Notes: a model not told the origin generated them from the letters alone. 64,000 nucleotides of DNA from Linyphia triangularis (GCA_963978545.1 OZ021726.1:50389959-50453958), one strand, 5' to 3'. Positions 38,320 to 56,400 are shown, numbered from the stretch's first letter. Translations and numbers: made by a program.

Positions 38320-40724
38320 CTATTAAAATTTACCACCTAAAACTCAAAACAGATTCCTGCAAAAAAAACTCATCTTTAATCGACACTGTACAAAAATTTA
38401 ATTTACAATACGACTTTTGATATAATTAACTTGCATACAAATCACATTAACTTAATTTCAAGTCTTCATACTTTAAACGCCGTAATGCAACATCTGATGT
38501 AATATTGAAAAACTTATAAATTTAAAGTTTGCTTTTCTAGTCACATACATTAATTCATAATAATACAAATGCGAAACTGAATTGGAAAGACAATTCAAAG
38601 ATTGGCATTATTTTATATTTGTATATATCACAGAAAAGTCTAAAATAATATCCAAACAAAACAAATTGTTTATATATTTCCCATGAGATTAAATCAATCC
38701 AGCCAACTAGTTTATGCAACAAGAGATTTATTTGAAATACGCACCGTAACACTATAAGCAAAACTTGAACCATCTAGGGAACAGTATTTGCATGAAAGGT
38801 CATGCGAAAAATGGTATACTCTGTTGAGAAAAGAAACACCAGGAATCGCTTCAAGGGGAAAACTAAAAAGAAACCGTATGAACTTGCCGCGTAACCCTAG
38901 AAGCAAAAAGAATTTCTTCTCATGCAAAAGAAAAAGGAAACTTTTCGCGTTCAGAAAAAAGGCAATAGTGAGAAGAAACTGTATCCTCTTCGCGAAATAA
39001 TGCTGAAAAACTTTTTTTTTTTTTTTTTTTTTTCGTGCACGTCGGATTACCTCTTACTCCCTTGAAGTTCACAAATTTGTCCTTTTCTTTCCCGGAGGAT
39101 TGGTCGTCGCATTCAGACTTCCTTCAGTCATGTCCTTTCTTTTATGGTTGGCGATGACGACTTTTACGTGTGCTGTTCCATTTCGAATTCGCGGATCTGG
39201 ACTCTGGAATGTTTTTGCATTGTTTCCCTTTCATGCTTTATATTGGAAATACCTTGAGCTTATCACACGGATGAACAGTTTGGAGCTCTGCTTCCTCATA
39301 TCAAAATCCTAGGTGGAGTCTCTTGGAAGTACATAGGGCGCGGCATGCTTGAAGTGATTCAACGGTAGGGGATTTCCGTTTTCTTATCTTTCACTACTTC
39401 AGATCTTGTTTTTGTCTCCTGTGTTCTGAAAAACATCTTAAAGGACATCTTATATTCCTCTTAAACTCTTAGCACAACTTAAATAAAATATTAACGCTAA
39501 AATAAATTAAAATAGGTAAGGAATAGTCCAGTATACACACATTTTAAATTCATGTAATTTGATAATGAATCGCTCTGCATGAAATCTTTTATCTTACTAG
39601 GGCACCGCTTCTAAGAATAATATTTTTTTTAATTTTTCTAAAGATAATATAGTTGTTCAGTTGTTAAATTCCACATTATAATAAAATAGGTAAACTATTT
39701 CTAATAAAAGATAAAAATCATTACTAAATTCCATGATATTTAGCGTTTATATTCCCACGTTATCTTCCTACATTGAAGACAGATATATATAGGTTTTAGT
39801 AAACTATATAAAAAAGAGTATTAGTATTAACCTTTCTGAAACTTAAATGGGAGTTAAAGATTTAAAACTTGTTCGAGTTTAGAACAACATCATTTTCCTC
39901 TTAATGCTGATTATAAGTACCTTAGAGGTAAACTATTACATTTTAACAAATATAGTTTTTCTCGCCTAATGGAAAAGTATTTTTAATTAATTATATGGAG
40001 GTGTAATATGCTTATTAAATATTTTATACTTTAATTTGAGACATATAGCCCAACATTTTATTCATATGATAAGACTTCAGACAAAATAAACCTCCCAAGA
40101 TATTCTCTATCGCTTTTATGTCTGAGATGACATGTGCCCAGGGATATCCCTTTTCCCTACGGAAGATGTGGATTTACCGGATGCGGCCATAGGCCGGACT
40201 GTGTGTCTCCACTCATCAATTCCGTGTAGAAGCTCAATCCTGTAACCGGATTCTCAACGGATTCCATATTCGTAAGGATTGGTAAATCTGTTTCACCAGG
40301 AGAAGTTCATTTATGGTTATGGTTATGGCTATGCGCTAGCTGTAGGGTGCCAACATTTCCCGTGCATAGATGTTTGAATCTCATATATGAGATAATTAAG
40401 AGCATTTCAGAACCATGCTTTTTTTTTCTTTTTTTTTTTCTGAATAAAACTATTAAATGTTTTCGCTGATATTTTGTTCACTCATGTATATTTTTTCTGC
40501 ACCATGGTTGGTAGGAGTTTAACGGCGCAAGGGCAACACATGGGCCATACTACGCCAATTTTTCTGCACCATGACACTCAGAGACACTTTTTCCTTAGTT
40601 CTTTTCATAATATGTGCATCGTTGTAACATTTTAATATCTTAAAAGATTAATGCATATGAAATGTATAACATTTTCTTGATAAAAGTTTTCGTGAGTAAG
40701 GTTTGTGTAATATTTATTTCATGA
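37681..40724. other. Non-coding stretch with poly-T tracts and one repeat fragment
   Basis: T-tracts lie at 38282-38316 and 39011-39033. A GC-richer block is at about 39034-39370 and another at 40130-40300. At 40507-40560 a compact segment, 'aacggcgcaagggcaacac' and on to 'catactacgcc', looks like a piece of a dispersed repeat, with 'tttctgcacca' on both sides (40494 and 40560), possibly a target duplication. No gene is supported. Confidence 0.45.
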
Positions 40725-42080
40725 CTAGCTAAATACCCGTGCTTCGCTACGAAATTTTAACAGGTGCAATATTTTAGCTAGCTGTGAGGCCTTGCGTTGC
40801 GGAAATCTGTCATTCCTGTATAGGACCCAGTCTTTGGCGCTTTGCTCGCAGGAAGGTTCATCACTACACAAAATCGATCTCGATTCGTTCGCTGAAAAGT
40901 TCATGGACACATAAACACAGGCTTATTTCACTCGTTAAAAGATTCATTGCTATGCAAGCATAAGCTCGCTTCACTCACTGAAATCTAATTGCTACGTAAA
41001 GACTTAATATTGGAAGCCTCTCCCTTGTCAAGAAAAAAAAATTCCCCTTTAATATAATAATACAGCACACCTTTAAGATTATTTTAACACGTGTTAGTGG
41101 AAAGCAAAATTAGAAGGCCAAAACTACCTATGTTGAAACTTTCAGAGCTCTAGGCCAACTCGAAGTCGCTTTTTGTAAAATTATTAATTAAAAAATTAAT
41201 TAAAAAACAAATTAAAATTGTAACATTCTTTTTTTCAAAAGTCCAATTAGATGGCCAAAATTCTTGTGTTGAAAATCTCAGAAATGTAGCCCAATTACAA
41301 ATCGTTTTGTAAAATATTTGTTAATTAATTTAAAAAAAATAAATTTTTAATTCTGTTTTCAAAAATCCAGGCCACGATTATTTATGTTGAAAATTTCAAA
41401 ACTGTAGCCCTATTTGAAATCGTTTTGTAATATATATATTAATTAATTAAAAAAAATAATTAATAACGAACTGAACTATAATTTTTAAATTCTGTTTTTC
41501 TTAAGTCCAATTAGAAGGTCAAAACTATTTATGTTGAAAATTTTAGAGCTGTAGCCCTATTAGATATCTTTTTGTAAAATATTAATTAATTAATTTAAAA
41601 AATTAATTAAAAAGAAACTAAATGAAAATTTAAAATTCTGTTTTTCAAAAGTCCCATTAGAAGGCTAAAACTACTTATGTTGAAAATTTCAGAGCTGTAG
41701 CCCTATTAATAGTCGTTTTGTAAAATGTTAATTAATTAATTAAAAAAATTAATTAAAAAAGAACAAAATAAAAATTTAAAATTCTGTTTTTCAAAAGTCC
41801 AATTAAAAGGCCAAAACTACTTATGTTGAAAATTTCAGAGCTGTACCCCTTTTAGACATGGTTTTGTAACATATTTATTAATTAATTAAAAAAATTAATT
41901 AAAAAGAAACTAATTAAAATTTTAACATTCTGTTTATGAGGCATAAAATTAGAACACCAAGACTACTTATGCTGAAAATTTTAGAGCTCTACTCCAATTT
42001 TAAGTAGGTTTCTATAGATCCACAGAGCCACAGACAGACAGATAGACAGACAGACACACAGCTTGTTTTATTATTATTAG
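40725..42080 (-). mobile_element. Helitron-like element with internal tandem array
   Basis: Read on the minus strand, the element ends 'cgtagcgaagcacgggtatt' and then 'tagctag' followed by T. This is a Helitron-type 3' terminus: a GC-rich motif near the end, CTAG, and insertion before T. The other end is less clear; it follows a 'cagacagacagatagacag' microsatellite at about 42031-42058 and is placed near 42080. Inside, 41161-42000 holds six to seven diverged units. No Rep/helicase protein is encoded, so it would be non-autonomous. Assignment rests on the 3' end and overall layout. Confidence 0.6.
41161..42000. repeat. Tandem array (about 130-146 bp units) inside the Helitron-like element
   Basis: Units share 'aaaagtccaattag', 'ttatgttgaaaattt', 'cagagctgtagccc' and a palindromic 'ttaattaattaaaaaaatta' segment. 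'gtcc' landmarks occur at about 41241, 41505, 41651 and 41797. The units are moderately diverged. Confidence 0.8.
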
Positions 42081-42654
42081 TTAAAATTATTATTAATTTA
42101 TTATGTTAATTTATTATTATAGTGTTGATTTTTGTTCAGTATTTAGTTACGTGAAGCATATTAAGTAAAAAGTAAAATTAGCAAAAAATACTTGGCGAGA
42201 AAAAGTTTGCGTCTAACACTTCCTAGATTATTCATTGCTGGTTGTTCACTACGAGATTCAAAGCTAGTTCTACATCTGAAATGCATGAAGTCTAACTATA
42301 TGTATTGAAAAAGTTTTCTTTTCAATGGAATGTAAGAGGACGTGTGATTTTATGATTTCTTTTTTAATTTTGTGCATGACGAGTGTCTAAGGAGTTTAAG
42401 AGTTTTAATTTATTTAGAAAATTGAAAGTTTAGAAGCTTTATGTCCATTTTCCCATACCCATGCTGATGTAGGGAAAATTTCTGCTTTTCTGAAAGCCAC
42501 TTGGGCAACATTTTTACATTCTCCATTCAGTTAACTGATTAAGAATATATGAGTACAAAAAAAAAGCCTCTGTTTAATTTTTAACATCTTTCATGGCAAA
42601 GTTTCTTTATAAAGAAGTTTATAACTCCGACAGTGTATTCTTAAATAATAAAAA
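42081..42654. other. AT-rich non-coding stretch
   Basis: Nothing recognised. Confidence 0.5.
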
Positions 42655-43440
42655 AAATTAAACTAGTTATTAATTTTCAATTGGTAGATTTGGTGGAAAC
42701 TGTTATGAAAAAACTGTTTGAAACTGTTATGACTACGAAATTTCCTTTAAAAATATTGTTGTTTTTTTTTCTGATATGCTTAGAAATTAAACTGATGAAT
42801 AGTTGGAAAATTTTAAAATTGAAAAAGTAAAAAAATAAAAATTAAACTAGTTATTAAGTTCCACATGTGGGATTTTCAATTGGTAGATTTGGTGGAAACT
42901 GTTATGAAAAAACTGTTGGAAACTGTTATGACTACGAAATTTCCTTTAAAAATATTGTGGGTTTTTTTCTGATATACTTAGAAATTAAACTGATGAATAG
43001 TTGGAAAATTTTTAAATTGAAAAAATAAAAAAATAAAAATTAAACTAGTTATTAAGTTTTACATGTGGGATTTTCAATTGGTAGATTTGGTGGAAACTGT
43101 TATGAAAAAACTGTTGGAAACTGTTATGACTACGAAATTTCCTTTAAAAATATTGTGTGTTTTTTTATGATATGCTTAGAAATTAAACTGATGAATAATT
43201 TTAAACTGTTGGAAAATTTTAAAATTGAAAAAATAAAAAAATAAAAATTAAACTAGTTATTAAGTTCCACATGTGGGATTTTCAATTGGTAGATTTGGTG
43301 GAAACTGTTATGAAAAAACTGTTGGAAACTGTTAAGACTACGAAATTTCCTCTAAAAATAGTGTTTTTTTTTTTTTTTTTTTTTTTTTTTTTCTGATATG
43401 CTTAGAAATTAAACAAAGAAAATTTTAAAATTGAAAAAAT
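42655..43440. repeat. Tandem array, four units of about 184-208 bp
   Basis: 'taaactagttattaa' starts units at about 42659, 42843, 43041 and 43249. Each contains 'tcaattggtagatttggtgg', a doubled 'ggaaactgttatga' and 'gactacgaaatttcct'. The last unit has a long T expansion (43364-43392) where the others have a short T-run. Non-coding. Confidence 0.88.
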
Positions 43441-43664
43441 AACGCTACGGGTAAATATTTTGTTAAGAAAGTTTTTAAAGAAATAGTAATTGTTTTATAT
43501 TTTGCTGCTTTTCTAGAATTATCTTGGGTGAGAAGCTTTAATGTCATATAGACGACTAAAATATTATTTAACTTCATTTCTTAGCGAACTAAGAGTTAAA
43601 ACTCAATATTAACTCTCATAAATATCTCACTCGATAAAACTCAATATTCAGTTACAATACTGTA
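43441..43664. other. Short AT-rich gap between the array and MITE copy 2
   Basis: Nothing recognised. Confidence 0.5.
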
Positions 43665-43867
43665 CACTGTTAAAAATTTTGTTCCACCTTGCACCAAAAA
43701 TTGGTTCCCATTTAGCTGCCACCAACATTTGGTGCTTAGTTTCACGATTTAATGGTGCAACCTCGGACCGTAAGCACCATTAAATCGAGAAACTAAGCAC
43801 CAAATTTTGGTGGCAGCTAAATGGGAACCAAATTTTGGTGCATGGTGGACAATTTTTTTTAACAGTA
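43665..43867. mobile_element. Foldback MITE, copy 2
   Basis: Same family as 34500-34702: it starts 'cactgttaaaaattttgt', has the same internal 'gcaccattaaatcg' arms and the same centre 'acctcggaccgtaag', and is also 203 bp long with TA at both sides. The right terminal base has changed (cagta in place of cagtg) and the arms carry more mismatches. This copy is therefore older or less constrained. Non-coding. Confidence 0.87.
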
Positions 43868-49531
<5,664 letters not shown>

Positions 49532-52500
49532 ACTATAGATTTCAAATAATACATACTCAATTTCAATACCTTATTTTCTATTTAAATACTAACCAAATTA
49601 AAGGTTCATTCCAACGACGTGACGTCATTTCGCAGTAGTACTTGGTATTCCTACATTTGAATTCCCATGTATACTCATATCAAATTAATTTTAAAATAGA
49701 CATGCTAAAAGTTATTTTCACACAATTTTTGATACTGTGGGTGTAATACTATGAAAAGATTTGTATCATATAAGTGCAAAGCATTCAAAGTTAATGAAAC
49801 TTTTATTTGTGTTATTAATCTTTTTAATTTGTGAAACCATAACTATAAACTACAATTCTAAACGATTATTATTTTCCAAGATTATTCCCAAGATTTTTTT
49901 TATATTTTGGAATGTTTTGAAAGAAAATAACAAGTTCTCACGAATTAGGTTCTATTAGATTTAGATTTGTTTGAAACTATGAAAGTACATCTATATTTCA
50001 CCTCCTAAGGAATAACTTCAAGACAAATAAATTCATCTAATTAACCTTTCATTTATCATGAATTGCATCGAATATTAAATTTCAATAATACTAATGTAAA
50101 TTAAGGGTTAATCAATAAAAAAAAATTTGACATTTTAACATTTTCTTTTCGTTATAACAATATTCTAGGCTACAGTCCCTCATTTTGTATCTAGATGCTA
50201 TACTTGAACCTAATTAATTTATATACATTCAACATGCGATTAAACTGGGAGGGTGGGGGTAATCACTTTGCAAAGTTAAAAAAAAAAATAAACATGATAA
50301 TGAATTATAACTTGTAATAGTTTCCAAGGAACATTTTTTCCCCCAAGATTCATCAGCGGTGGAAAAAAAAAAACGATTTACCTTGAATAGGTTGAAAGAT
50401 TTCAATAATATTACACCTATATTTTGACTTTTCCTCCCTAAAACTTACTGAAAGGTGAAACAACATATACAGAGTTAAAATTACTTGGATTTCTTTACCA
50501 TTAAAGATTTTGATTTTTTTTTTTTTTTTAATTATTTAATAAATTGTATGATACTTATTTTAATAAATTAAGAGTCCAGTGTAATGTAAAATCTTGTAGT
50601 TTATAAACTTTTATCTGCATCATATCTAGATGTGTGAAACTAGAAAACGCCTGAAGAAACTTTGATAGTATAATTAATATTTTAATTTACGCTCCAATGG
50701 TTAAAGCAACAGTTTTGGTTTCAATTTAAATACACACACAAAAAACTAATATGTATATTTTTAAGAAAAAAATTTCAACTTATATTCAGTACCGGTTATG
50801 TCCATTGAAAAATAAAACATAATTTCAACAGCCATTTGAAACCTTTCGATTTTTCAAACCGTTAAAAAAGCGCCAGGTGTTTCTTGAACAGTCCTTATTT
50901 AACATCACGTTTACAATTGAAGCAAAATGTATTGATAATACACCAACTTCAGATTTATCTAAGCAAAACAGCGATTTTAAAAAATTGGCAATTCAAGAAC
51001 TTTTTATAATATGACGATGTGGTTTTAACAGAAGTAGTAAAAAATTAAGAGTGTTTTCTACACAAAATAACTATTAGTTCATTATAGTATTAAAAAAAGG
51101 CACTTTGCAACAAAATATCAATGATGAGCCATTTAAGTTACACTTAAACAGTGGTTCACAGATACCTACAGCGCCATCTGTTGATGAAAAAACTACTTTT
51201 TTTTTCTTGGGAATAAAAACCGGATTTTTTCTGAGTATTTCCTACATTTTTCAGGCACTCAAATGTTCATTGATTATCTTTTCTTCAAAAGTCTTGTTCC
51301 TTCAAGAGTTTTTTTATAATCTTAAACTTGGTTTTTATCCTCCAAGAACCCATGTAAAAAAAAAATCCGCAGACATCTATTCAACATTGTGATAATCCGT
51401 CAGAAAGTGTCTTCATTTCAGTGAATGCTAGTGTATTTTCAGGACTTTATCCTTAATCGAGTTGTTTACGTCAGTCGTTTTCTAACGACCATCTCAACTA
51501 TTCCCAACTTCTGAAAGGCTGCACCATGCGACAATCCAGACGGTTTTCAAAGCCAGTTGGCGCCAAAAGAATCGAATGAAAGAAAAGGACATGTCATTCC
51601 CCTACCCACACTCGCATATACATCGATCCAATAAACGATGGGATCGCAACAGGTCTTCAAACTTCTTTGTTTGGTCCATTAGGGAATGGGGATGTGAGTA
51701 TGAGGACTATTTGTGTGTCATTAGTCAAATGAAATTGAACAAGAAGGAGAGTTTTCCATAGCTGAATTTCAATTTTTACTCAATTATTAAAAACAAACAT
51801 TTCTTAAAATGGTAATTAATTTGTAATAAAATAATTAATGCCTTTAACGTTTTTAGTTTTAGCGAAATGAAATCCTATACCACGTTTTATCAGTGGCGGT
51901 TCGTGCACTACAACCAGTACAGCTGGACAGCATCTAAATTTATTAGTTCAAAACTAAAATTATTTATTTTACAATTTTCTAAAATGAAAATCCATTTCTA
52001 CGGTAAGTGAAAAAAAAAAAAAATCCGATAAACAGCAATCTTCTTGAATGAATAATTCAGGAGAAAAAACCCGCTTCCAATCAAAGTGATCTTCCTCCGA
52101 ACACAGTAGCCGTGTTTCCTGAAACGTATTTCGGGCAGCCACGTTGCCATGGTAACCAATGCAAAGCAATAGAAGCCTTTCCTCTACGCAATGTAATAGC
52201 GGTGCTGCCGATCGAGTATTATTTGTAACTTCGGCTGCCCTTGAGAATTCGATGAGCTGATTAGCTCAGCATATGAGAAACTGCGTGGGTGGGGTGACTG
52301 TGTTACCAAAACAACGCCATTTTATGAAGACATCATTGACTGATTCGCAAGTTTAAAAGAAAGCAAGATTGATTTTGTTTTCAAAAAATAAGTAAGTGCT
52401 TTCTTTCTCGTCTTATTCATTTTATAAAAATTGAAAAAAAACTTCGATTTGAGTTTGAGTATTAAAGATTATTAGATTAAAGACTTAGCGTTCATGAATG

Positions 52501-52703
52501 ATTGTGAAAAGTGTGTGGTGTTGGAGGTGGTGGGAACGCATGTTTCCGGCTGCACTAGCATTTTCGATCACGGGCCGCCACTGCGTTTTGTTTTCAAAGT
52601 GTTGTATCTTAAGATGAACACTGAACACTTCTACAAGAACTTCCATGCTTGTCTATGTCCTGAAATTTTAAAGTAAAATAAATCAAACACTAATTGGATG
52701 ATT
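49532..52703. other. Non-coding stretch
   Basis: AT-rich, with GC-richer blocks at about 51450-51720 and 52080-52330. The second contains the palindrome 'gctgattagctcagc'. No gene or mobile element is confirmed. Confidence 0.4.
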
Positions 52704-53212
52704 CACGGCTACACTAGATCATGTTCTCACGAGTTCACTTATACGGCTATACTCGATCACGTTCTCACGAGTTAACTTACACGGCTACGACAATCGCTTA
52801 AAAAACTCGGAATCGAAGGTGGCGTTGAATGCCCACTCTTTACCAATGCCTCTTTTTGAAACAGTGGCCGATCGGTATAAAAAATATATATAATTTTAGT
52901 AGGCTCAAGAATAAAATAGATATTTTAGAAATGAAAATGTTTTGGCTTGTTTTAACATATAAGCTAGGCAATTGAAAAAATTTATTTTTAATTAAAAAAT
53001 AAACCATTATCTAAAAAACTGGCACATTATTTCGTTGAAATAAAAATTTGAAACACAAAATACCGCACTGGAGAATCGCCTCTGCACTTTTCAGCCGTTA
53101 AGCGGCGCGCAATGCTCACTATATGGACGGTTCCCTCCACTCTGTGTTTAAAAAAAATTATTGACGAAGCCGTATAAGTGAATTTATGAGAACGTGATCG
53201 AGTGTAGCCGTG
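52704..53212. mobile_element. Inverted-repeat element with doubled left end
   Basis: The left end reads 'cacggctacactagatcatg' through 'ttctcacgagttcactta'. The right end reverse-complements to 'cacggctacactcgatcacg' and on to 'ttcacttatacggct'. A second, partial copy of the left end follows at once ('cggctatactcgatcacg'). The 509-bp interior is non-coding. It is a candidate MITE or a foldback formed by end duplication; no target duplication was confirmed. Confidence 0.65.
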
Positions 53213-54284
53213 GATGTTTAGAATGACATTCTAAATAGATGTCGTTCAAACATTTCCAACCATAAAAAGAGGTACAAACATTTTGAAAAAAAATTACTTT
53301 TTTAAATTGAAAAACTCACCTTCTTTAATAACGTCATGTTTAGTACTAAATGAAACTTACAGCTTAATATATCACCTAAAGTTGAAAAGTTGAAATCCAA
53401 ACATATATCACAAAGATTAACACAACACCAGTTGGAAAATATTTGTTCCTCTCTCAATTTTAAAACTTACACAAAAAGAAATTTGAAGAAAAAAAATCTT
53501 GAAAGCGGATGATTATAAATAATTTTAATTAAAATATTGGTACTCTCCCGTTGGACGAGTACCAGATAAAAATCGCCAAATTTTAGCGATATTTAATTTA
53601 AAGTAATAACCATTAAATCCTTTATAATTCCTGAGTAAACTATTATGTAGTTAAAATAGTAATCCTATATCAAATCATTAATATATAGGCTTGGAGATAC
53701 ATTTACGTATCATTTATAGATTTAGGCTTGGGCTTGGCACCAACCGTATTTTAACATTTAGGCTTGGCGCCAACTGTCTAACGGAAGAGTACTGAAGTGT
53801 CTTAAATTCAAAGAAATTAATTTAGACGTTTAATATTCAAGATAATCATAAATACGGCTTCATTCAAAATTCACATTTCACACTGTTCCAATCTAAATTT
53901 AAAGCGAAACTTAAACTATGCTTTAATACCTGTAATGAAAAACACATTTTTCCTACCAGAACCCAATTTTAAAAACATGTTCCTATCAAGAAGGCTATAG
54001 AGTATTAAGTTTTAATATAATCACCAATAAATGAACCTGTACCCAAATAGTCTCGTTACTGAAAATGTTTTCTCTGCAAATGACTTTTTCATGAACTTAC
54101 TGCTTGCAAATATGAAACTTGTCAAAAAAACGGTCTTGTGTGAATGCTTACATACTGAGTTCGAGTACGAAAAAATTGCTATATTAATTTTCCAAATTAA
54201 TTAGGTTTTTTCTTGTATTGATTGTTTTATATTTAAAGTAGTTTGAAATTTCATCAATGGATATTTAAATTAAATTTTTAAAAC
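53213..54284. other. AT-rich non-coding stretch
   Basis: It contains a small repeat, 'aggcttggcgccaact' / 'gggcttggcaccaacc', at about 53728-53777. Nothing else seen. Confidence 0.45.
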
Positions 54285-54598
54285 TACGTGCAAAAAATTT
54301 AGCTTTTCTTACTCGTGAATCGTGGCGAAAATAACGCTTTATCGCGAAGAAGTGTGAGAAAATAAAAAGTACTTTTCCCGCACACTTCGTGCTGAAATTT
54401 TATATAGTTTTGGTTTAAAATGGTTATTTTTTGCATCTAGTTAGGAAAGCAATACTTTCTCAAACGAGCTAAAATGTTTATTTAATGAGTACAACAATAG
54501 CACGAGTAAAATAATTTGCCGAGTTTGAAAAAGTGATTTTCACATGTTGCTTAATACAATGTTTTTTACAATAACGTTAAAAAAAAAAAAACATTCAA
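54285..54598. repeat. Dispersed repeat family member, cut by Helitron
   Basis: It has 'actacgtgcaaaaaattta', 'gaatcgtggcgaaaataac', 'ccgcacacttcg' and 'gagtttgaaaaagtg', shared with 55790-56400 and 32880-33195. The Helitron at 54599-55706 begins at its edge. Confidence 0.55.
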
Positions 54599-55706
54599 TC
54601 TATATATATAATTCTCTTGCGCAACGTCCAAATTCGGCTGTATTTCTGTGAGCAGAATGGCAACGACTTCAAACATCCGATCACAAATCTTCTAAATGTA
54701 CTTTATGCACGAATTTCAAAATTCAGCAAACCAGCCAATCACAATATATCTTTTTAAATTTAACTAATACATCTGGCAACAGCAACAACTTGGATTCGCT
54801 ATATTTGGTTTTTCTTATTACAGTCTACAGATAGAAATTGCCTATTTAAAACTTATTGATTTAATAGTTACGGTGATGCAAGAATAAATAGATCCAAGAT
54901 GTGTACATTTCTTTTGGATTAGCATTTCTGATAAACCAGACTTTTCGAAAAAGTTATCTGCTGGAACATGTTCCGGAGGTAGCTGGGTTGCATTCAGCGC
55001 TAAATCGCCAACTTTCAAAAAGTCGCTAAGAGGCATTGTGCAGTAAATCTGAACCTATATTCATTTCCAATCAATGCAAATTCAGCTATTTCGAATTGAA
55101 AACTATCAAAATATTTATTAAAACCACCCACTCAACTTCAAAATCTTATATGAAATTTAAAAAAAAAAAAATTGACGAAATAAGGCTAATTTTCTAGCCA
55201 AATTTGATTTTCAAAATATTCCGGTGGATTGAATGCCGGATAATTGGCCTTTCACTGTTTTATTTTATATTCTAAGTATCGCAAAAAATATTATGCGAAA
55301 ATATGATTGCTTCGTTAAGAAATTTCGATAAGCAACTTTAATTATTTTGGCGTTTCATACGAAACCAGCCCGTAAATTTTAATTATTCATTGAAATAACC
55401 GATCTCTTTTAAATATATGTACGATACGGTTTATTTTTGTTGTTTTCCAAGAACTTTCTACTACGTTGCCACACTGTCCCTGTTTACTGCTTCTCGACTG
55501 CAGTAGGATAATGTCATGGCAAGTATTCTGGCTCTTCATAAATAAAAAAAACTTTTTCAGTTTCATGGCATTATGCAGCTGAAATAGCTTTTTGCTAGGC
55601 CATATTTTAAATGCTTCACTTTGAGGCAAGCAAAGCGAACCAAGGGGATTGTATAGCAATCCAGGGGGTTGGCGAGCGTCAGCGAGCAGGGGGCGGAGCC
55701 CCTTAG
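54599..55706 (+). mobile_element. Helitron (non-autonomous)
   Basis: The 5' end is 'tctatatatataattctctt' preceded by A. The 3' end carries a hairpin ('ggggcggagcccc', about 55690-55702) followed by TTAG and then T. This matches the Helitron layout: TC at the 5' end, a hairpin about 10 bp before CTRR, and insertion between A and T, with CTAG changed to TTAG. The sequence before the hairpin ('ggcgagcgtcagcgagcagg') is also typical of Helitron ends. Minus-strand frames at 54842-55036 and 55387-55743 do not show Rep or helicase motifs. Confidence 0.82.
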
Positions 55707-55973
55707 TACATATATATGAGCTAAACTTGGCAACTCCAATCAATCAACCTCTTCTAAAAATGTCCTTTCTATACCAAAACTATTTAAATTTGAGCACGAG
55801 GTGTGCGAGAAAGTAACTTCACGGCACTCTTCGTGGTAATGTGCTACTTTCGCCATGATTTCTGATTAAAAATTACTAAATAAATTTTAATTTTTTAAAC
55901 GTTGTTATAAAAATGACATTTTTAGAAGAGATTCATTGACTGGAGTTGCCAACATTAGTTTATATATGTATTA
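55707..55973. mobile_element. Foldback element adjoining the Helitron
   Basis: The left arm (55707-55765) has 'cttggcaactccaatcaatc' and 'cttctaaaaatgtc'. The right arm (55916-55973) reverse-complements to 'gttggcaactccagtcaatg' and 'cttctaaaaatgtc'. Ends are 'tacatatata'-like on both sides. The interior (55795-55870) includes the 'gtgcgagaaagtaac' and 'tactttcgccatgattt' pieces of the dispersed repeat family. Confidence 0.65.
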
Positions 55974-56400
55974 AAGATATTTTTGCACGTGATTCAAAAA
56001 ATAACAACGTGCAAAAAATTAAACTTTATTTAATCATTTTTAATCAGAAATCGTAGCGAAAATAGTATTTTCCGCGATGAGTGCGGAAAGTAACTTTCTC
56101 GCACTAGTGTGAAAAAAGTACTTTAGTAGTGTGAAAAAGTTTAGTAAATACTCGGCACATTATTTAACTCGTGCTATCACACTCGTCAAATAATGATTTT
56201 GCCTCGTTTGAAAAAGTGTTACTTTCCCAACTAGTTGCATAAATAACTAGTATGCAACATATGGATAATCACTTTTTCGAACTCGGATAATTATTGGATT
56301 CGAGCTATCACACTCGTCAAATAAGCATTTTTGCGTCGTTTGTGCATTTTGCGTCGTTTGAAAAAGTATTACTTTACCAACTAGTTGCATAATTGACCAG
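55974..56400. repeat. Dispersed repeat family member with internal duplications
   Basis: 'acgtgcaaaaaattaaactt', 'aaatcgtagcgaaaatag' and 'gagtgcggaaagtaac' are followed by two to three copies of a module ending 'ctatcacactcgtcaaata' (at about 56172 and 56304). Related copies are at 54285-54598 and 32880-33195. Non-coding. Confidence 0.6.

Noticed and set aside
54842..55743. Helitron Rep/helicase remnants on the minus strand
   Set aside because: No Rep HUH motif or helicase motif is visible in those frames; the element is treated as non-autonomous.
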